In this document: positions 59,915-64,000 of the stretch, piece after piece | How positions within the stretch are numbered: position 1 is the stretch's first letter | How the letters are laid out: each line of letters begins with the position of its first letter | Assembly (NCBI GenBank): GCA_963755435.1 | Contig: CAVWJX010000005.1 | Span: 186,001-250,000 of the forward strand | Direction: 5' to 3' | Source: AP-15 sp963755435 | Lineage (GTDB): Bacteria; Pseudomonadota; Alphaproteobacteria; ATCC43930; CGMCC-115725 | Length of the DNA: 64,000 bases | Position numbers and translations under genes: made by a program | The notes under the pieces: model-generated | The model's database searches: none | Told to the model about the DNA's origin: nothing | The model's input: the letters and a program-made list of their open reading frames with translations, nothing else

Positions 59915-62900
59915 CTATTCCGCCGCGACCGGCTTCGGCTGCGGCTTCGCGGCGGTATGGGCCTCGCCCTCGGCCTCGTTGCCGATTTCGTAGCGCGCCA
60001 CCAAGGCCACGATCTCGGCGTTTTTTGCCTTGGCGCCAAGCGCCCCGGCGAGCCGCGCCGCGATCGAGCTGACGCTCGTCCCCTCGGCCAGAGACATCAG
60101 CGGCAGATCGACGCCGAGCCGGCCTTCGAGGGCGAGACGAAGCTCGACCGCCATCAGCGAATCCATTCCCATCTGCGACAGCGGACGCAGCGGCTGGACC
60201 CCGTCGGCCGGCAGGCGCAGGATCCGCGCCGCCTCCTCGGCAACGATGGTGCGCAGCAGGTCGAGCGCCGCCTGCGGGTCCATTTCGGCCAGCCGGTCGG
60301 CAAAGGCCTCGTCTGCGGCCGCCGCGCCGGCCTTGGCGCGAAGCTCGGAAAAGAGCGGGCCCACCAATACCGGCAGAAAGCGCCGGGCCTGGGTCCAATC
60401 GGCGTCGGCGCAGCCAATCACCGGCAAGCCGCTGGCGATCATCGCCGGCAGGCCGGCCAGGGCCTGGGCCGCCGGGGTCGGCCTGGCGCCGAGCCGCCGG
60501 GCCAGCGCGCCGCGGATTTCGGGCCGGCTCGCCAGATAGCCGGCGTCCTCGATCGGGCCCCAGGCGATGGCCAGCGCCGGCCGGCCCGCGGCGCGGCGCT
60601 GGCGGGCGAGCGCCTCGAGCGCCGCATTCGCCGCCACGTAGGCGCCCTGGCCCGGCGCGCCGAGCAAGGTCGTCGCCGAGGAGAACAGCCAGAACAGCTC
60701 GAGCGGATCCTCGCGGGTCAACAGGTCGAGGGCGAGCGCCCCGCCGAGCTTTGGCCGCAGGATCAATTCGGCGCCGGCCGGGTCGATATCGCCGGCCAGC
60801 CGGTCGTCGATCGCCGACGCCGCGTGCACCACCCCGCGCAGTGGCGGCTGCGTCGCCCGGATCCGGTCGAGCACCGCCCCGAGGCTGGCGCGATCGGCGA
60901 CGTCGCCCTGATAGATGCGGACCTCGGCGCCGGCCGCTTCAAGCTCGGCAACCCGCGCCGCGCACCCCGGCGTCTGCGACCCGCGGCGGCCGAGCAGGGC
61001 AACCGAACCGGCGCCGTGTGCGACGAGCCAGCGCGCCGCTTCAAAGCCGAACCCGTCGAGCCCGCCGGTCACCAGATAGGCGCCGTCGCGCCGCGCCGCG
61101 AAATCGGGGGGCGTGCGCAGCGGCAAGGCGGCATCGCGGTCGGGGACCAGGACGAGTTTGCCGATATGCCCCGACGCCTGCATCAGGCGAAAGGCATCCT
61201 CGATCTCGGAAAAAGCGAAGACCCGGTGCGCCAGCGGCCGGATCGCGTCGTCGGCCAGCAGTGCGGAAATTTCGGCCAGCAACTGTCGGGCGAGCGCCGG
61301 CCGGCGCAGCGGCAGCTGATCGACATCGATCGCGAAGTACGAGAGGTTCTGGCGCAGCGGGCGCAAATGCAGGCGGCGATTGAGGTAGAAGTCGCGCTTG
61401 CCGAGCTCGAGAAAGCGCCCGAACGGCTTCAGCGCTTCGAGGCTGCGCTCCATCGCCTCGCCGCTCAGCGAGTTCAGCACGACGTCGACCCCCTGCCCGC
61501 TTGTGATCTCGCGCACCCCGTCGGCAAAACCCGGATCGCGCGAATCGAGCACATGGTCGGCGCCGGCCAGCCGCAGAAACGCCCGCTTGATATCGGATCC
61601 GGCGGTGGCGACGACGACGGCGCCGCGGTGCTTGGCGTATTGGATCGCGGCGAGCCCGACGCCGCCGGCCGCGGCATGGATCAGCACATGCTCGCCCGCA
61701 TCGAGCTGCGCCAGATGGCCCAGCGCATAGATTGCGGTGATGAAGGCGACCGGCAATCCGGCGGCCGCGGCAAAGCTGGTCTCGGCCGGGATCGGCACGA
61801 CCGCCGCCGCCGGCGTCACGACGCGGGTCCCGAGCGCCGCCGGCGCCAGCGCCATGACCCGGTCGCCGCAGCTCCAGGCCCTCGACCCCCGGTCCGACGG
61901 CGCGCACGGTCCCGGCGCATTCGAGCCCGAAGCCGGCGCCGGCAAAGCCGTCGATCAGCGCCTCCTCGGGCAGCAGCCCCATCGCCCACATCACGTCGCG
62001 AAAGTTGAGGCCGGCGGCATGCACGTCGATTTCAACCTCGCCCTGGCCGGGGGCTCGCGGGGCCGCCTTCTCCCAACCCAGCGCGTCGAAGCCGCCCGGT
62101 CGACGGCTCGCCAGGGTCAGCGCCTGCGACCGCGGCGCCGGGCGCGATGGCAGGCCGGCTCGCAACCGCAGCACATGGCGCCCTAGCGGGGTCCAGACGA
62201 TTTCGCTCTCCGCGCTCGCCGCCGCCAATTCATCGGCGATCTGCCGGGCCTGCTCACTGGCGTCGGCGCCGCCGGCCAAGTCGACCAGATGAACCGAAAG
62301 CCGCGGCAATTCATTAATCAGCACGCGGGCGAGGCCCCACAGCGCAGCCCCGGCCGACCCGTCCGCAGGCTCGGCCGAGATTGCGGCCTGCTGGGCGTTG
62401 CCGGTGACCACCCAAAGTTCCGCTCGCCGGCGCTCCGCCGCGAGCGCCACTCGAGCGAGCGCGGCAATCTCCGCCGCCGGGCCGGGCTCCACGCCGTCGG
62501 CCGGCTCGGCCAGGAAGACGACGCTGGCGCGGGCGGCGTGATCGGCGCCGTCGGCGCCGGGTTCGGCAATTTCTGGAAAATCGCCAAAGCTCTCGGTTCC
62601 GACCTGGTAACCCGCTTGCGTCAATCGGTCGAAGAGGATCGCCCGCAACGGCGTATCGCCGGCGATGATGGTGACCGCGCCGGGCGGCATCGGCGCCACC
62701 TCGGCGGCTGTGGCGCGCGCCGGCGCGCTGCCCCAGAACACCGCGTCCGGCCATGGCGCCGCGACCACGCTGGCGGCGCCGACCTGGCGGAAGCCGGCTG
62801 CCGCAAGCTCGTCCCGCCACTCTTCGCCCGAACGCAACGGCGATACCGGATCGGCCGGCAATCGGCTCGGCCACCATTCGGCGGATTGGCCAAAGACCAC

Positions 62901-64000
62901 GTCCCAAAACGCGTTGGGCTCGGGATCGACCGCCGCCAACAGCCCGCCCGGCACCAGGAGATCGCGCAGCACGGCGAGGCCCGCGGCGTCGAGCTGCAAG
63001 CGGGCGCAGGCATGCGCCGCCAGCACTAGGTCGAAACGGGCCTGGCCCAGCGCGTCGGCGCCGTCGCCGGGCGACCAGTTGCGTACCGCCGCGCCAACCG
63101 CCGATTGCGTCGCCGGGCCGAGCCGCTCAACCTGCTCGGCATCAGCGCTGGTCGCGAGGTAGCGGAGCGCCACGCCGCTCGCAGCCAATCGCTGCAACAG
63201 CCGCCGGGTGCCGCCGGCGACCGCGCCGATTTCGAGAATTCGCAGCGGCCGGTCCGGCGGCCAGGCGGCGGCGATCCGATGCAGGGCATCGCCCAGCAAA
63301 TCGAGGCCGGCGCTGCTGGCCGGCGACGCCCGAAGCAACTGCTCGGCCATCGGCGACAGCCATGGCGCCCCGCTCCCGGGACCGTCGGCGAGAAGGTCCG
63401 GCAGCTTTTCCAAAGCATTCGCGGCAAGCGCCAGCTCGGCGACCAGATCGGGCGAGTCGGCGAGCAGCCGGCGCCAGATTTCCCCGGCCTCGGGCAGCTC
63501 GCTCGCCGCATCGAGGCGCCACTCGCCGCGGCTCTCGCTGGCCGCGCCGAGCCTTTCGAGCGTTGCCAGCAGGCATTCGAGAAGCCCGCGCGAGGCCGGC
63601 GCGACGAGCGCGCGATCGACCAGCTCGCCGATCGTAAAGGCGCCGCTGGGCCCGGCCCAATGGGCCAGGAGCGGCAGTGCGGCGACCCCGATCAGGGCGT
63701 CGAGCAGCAATGCCTGGTCGTGTCGGCGCGGGTCGGCTTCGCGCGCGGCGGCAAGCCCGGCGAGGACGCCCCCGGCGGCTTCCAGCACCGCCGGGGGGTC
63801 GAATTCGCGCAGCGGCGCCGGTACCAGGTCGACGTGAAGCATCTGCCCGTCGGCCGCCGTGCGGCGGCCGAGATCGACGCGGCGCAGCCAGCAATCTTCG
63901 ATCTCTACGACGATGGCGCCGGCATCATCGTAAAGCGCAATATCGGCGGAGGCTGACCTGACCCCGACGCGGGTCAGGCGCAGCCGGGCGCGGCTCGCCG
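59915..64000 (-). pseudogene. Reducing type I polyketide synthase, 3' part (DH-cMT-ER-KR-ACP), with one frame break
   Basis: Enters from the right edge (5' part missing). Order: end of a dehydratase domain (ALYDDAGAIVVEIEDCWLRR, about 63860-63930); C-methyltransferase-like domain around 62850-63450 with an altered SAM motif EIGAVAGGT; enoylreductase 61250-62100 (AAGLNFRDVMWAMGLLPEEA, VLIHAAAGGVGLAAIQYAKH); ketoreductase about 60400-61080 (YLVTGGLDGFGFEAARWL, active Tyr in GQGAYVAANAAL); acyl carrier domain with attachment Ser at 60158-60160 in MGMDSLMAVEL. The frame breaks near 61866-61873 (GLEL then GDRVMALAPAALG), repaired by dropping one base. The layout is that of iterative highly reducing synthases or animal fatty acid synthase. 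All domains downstream of the break are intact, so the gene may be functional if the break is a sequence error. Confidence 0.88.

Noticed and set aside
59729..62008. Long plus-strand frame opposite the polyketide synthase
   Set aside because: Compositionally skewed mirror of the ER-KR-ACP coding strand, with no recognisable domain.

Overview
This 64 kb window is high-GC chromosomal DNA (roughly two thirds G+C by eye). It most likely comes from an alphaproteobacterium, perhaps a Rhodospirillales-like soil or water organism. The support is the proS - lolC - lolD order, the class III formaldehyde-type dehydrogenase, the UbiE/UbiB pair, CreA, the abundance of flavin monooxygenases, RidA proteins and amidohydrolases, and REP-like GGCCGGGC...GCCCGGCC palindromes. 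The rank below class is a guess. I saw no rRNA, tRNA, CRISPR array, integrase or complete transposase.

Layout. 0.1-5.7 kb: glutathione-dependent alcohol dehydrogenase, flavin monooxygenase, RidA, phytanoyl-CoA dioxygenase-like enzyme and LolCD. 5.8-6.2 kb: a GIY-YIG nuclease gene bracketed by 34-bp inverted repeats, sitting between lolC and proS. 7.9-11.8 kb: serine-glyoxylate-type aminotransferase, amidase and small proteins. 11.9-19.4 kb: a molybdenum region with RidA, a lone xanthine-dehydrogenase-type molybdenum subunit, a molybdate/tungstate binding protein preceded by a Mo-box-like operator, a permease fused to its ATPase, a ModE-type regulator, a DUF364 protein and a Mop molbindin. 19.4-25.5 kb: CreA, an MFS transporter, a Crp/Fnr regulator and the exonuclease/ATP-dependent ligase repair pair. 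25.5-28.4 kb: two divergent NtaA-type monooxygenases, one frameshifted. 29.3-32.2 kb: metC, then a low-GC DUF4268 nuclease gene closed by a second copy of the metC 3' end.

32.3-47.7 kb: an enolase-superfamily enzyme, UbiB/UbiE, acetamidase, Ada plus a partner dioxygenase, gamma-glutamyltransferase, an LTA-synthase-like membrane protein, an SDR, GloB, a D-aminoacylase-type enzyme and SCO. 47.7-55 kb: MepA, a CoA-binding domain fused to O-acetylhomoserine sulfhydrylase, peroxiredoxin, phosphopantetheinyl transferase, a further flavin monooxygenase and LeuA. 56-64 kb: a heptose-epimerase-like gene, a glycosyltransferase and, on the minus strand, the 3' part of a reducing type I polyketide synthase followed 4 nt later by an alpha-oxoamine synthase.

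The two most system-like regions are the molybdenum cluster, with its operator, regulator, transporter, storage protein and candidate client enzyme, and the PKS/alpha-oxoamine synthase operon. The second looks able to make a reduced acyl chain and release it by condensation with an amino acid, giving an amino-ketone or sphingoid-like lipid. Four genes carry single-base frame breaks, three of them between 56.8 and 61.9 kb, so either local decay or consensus errors must be considered. Short tandem duplications of 10-19 bp recur at gene ends.
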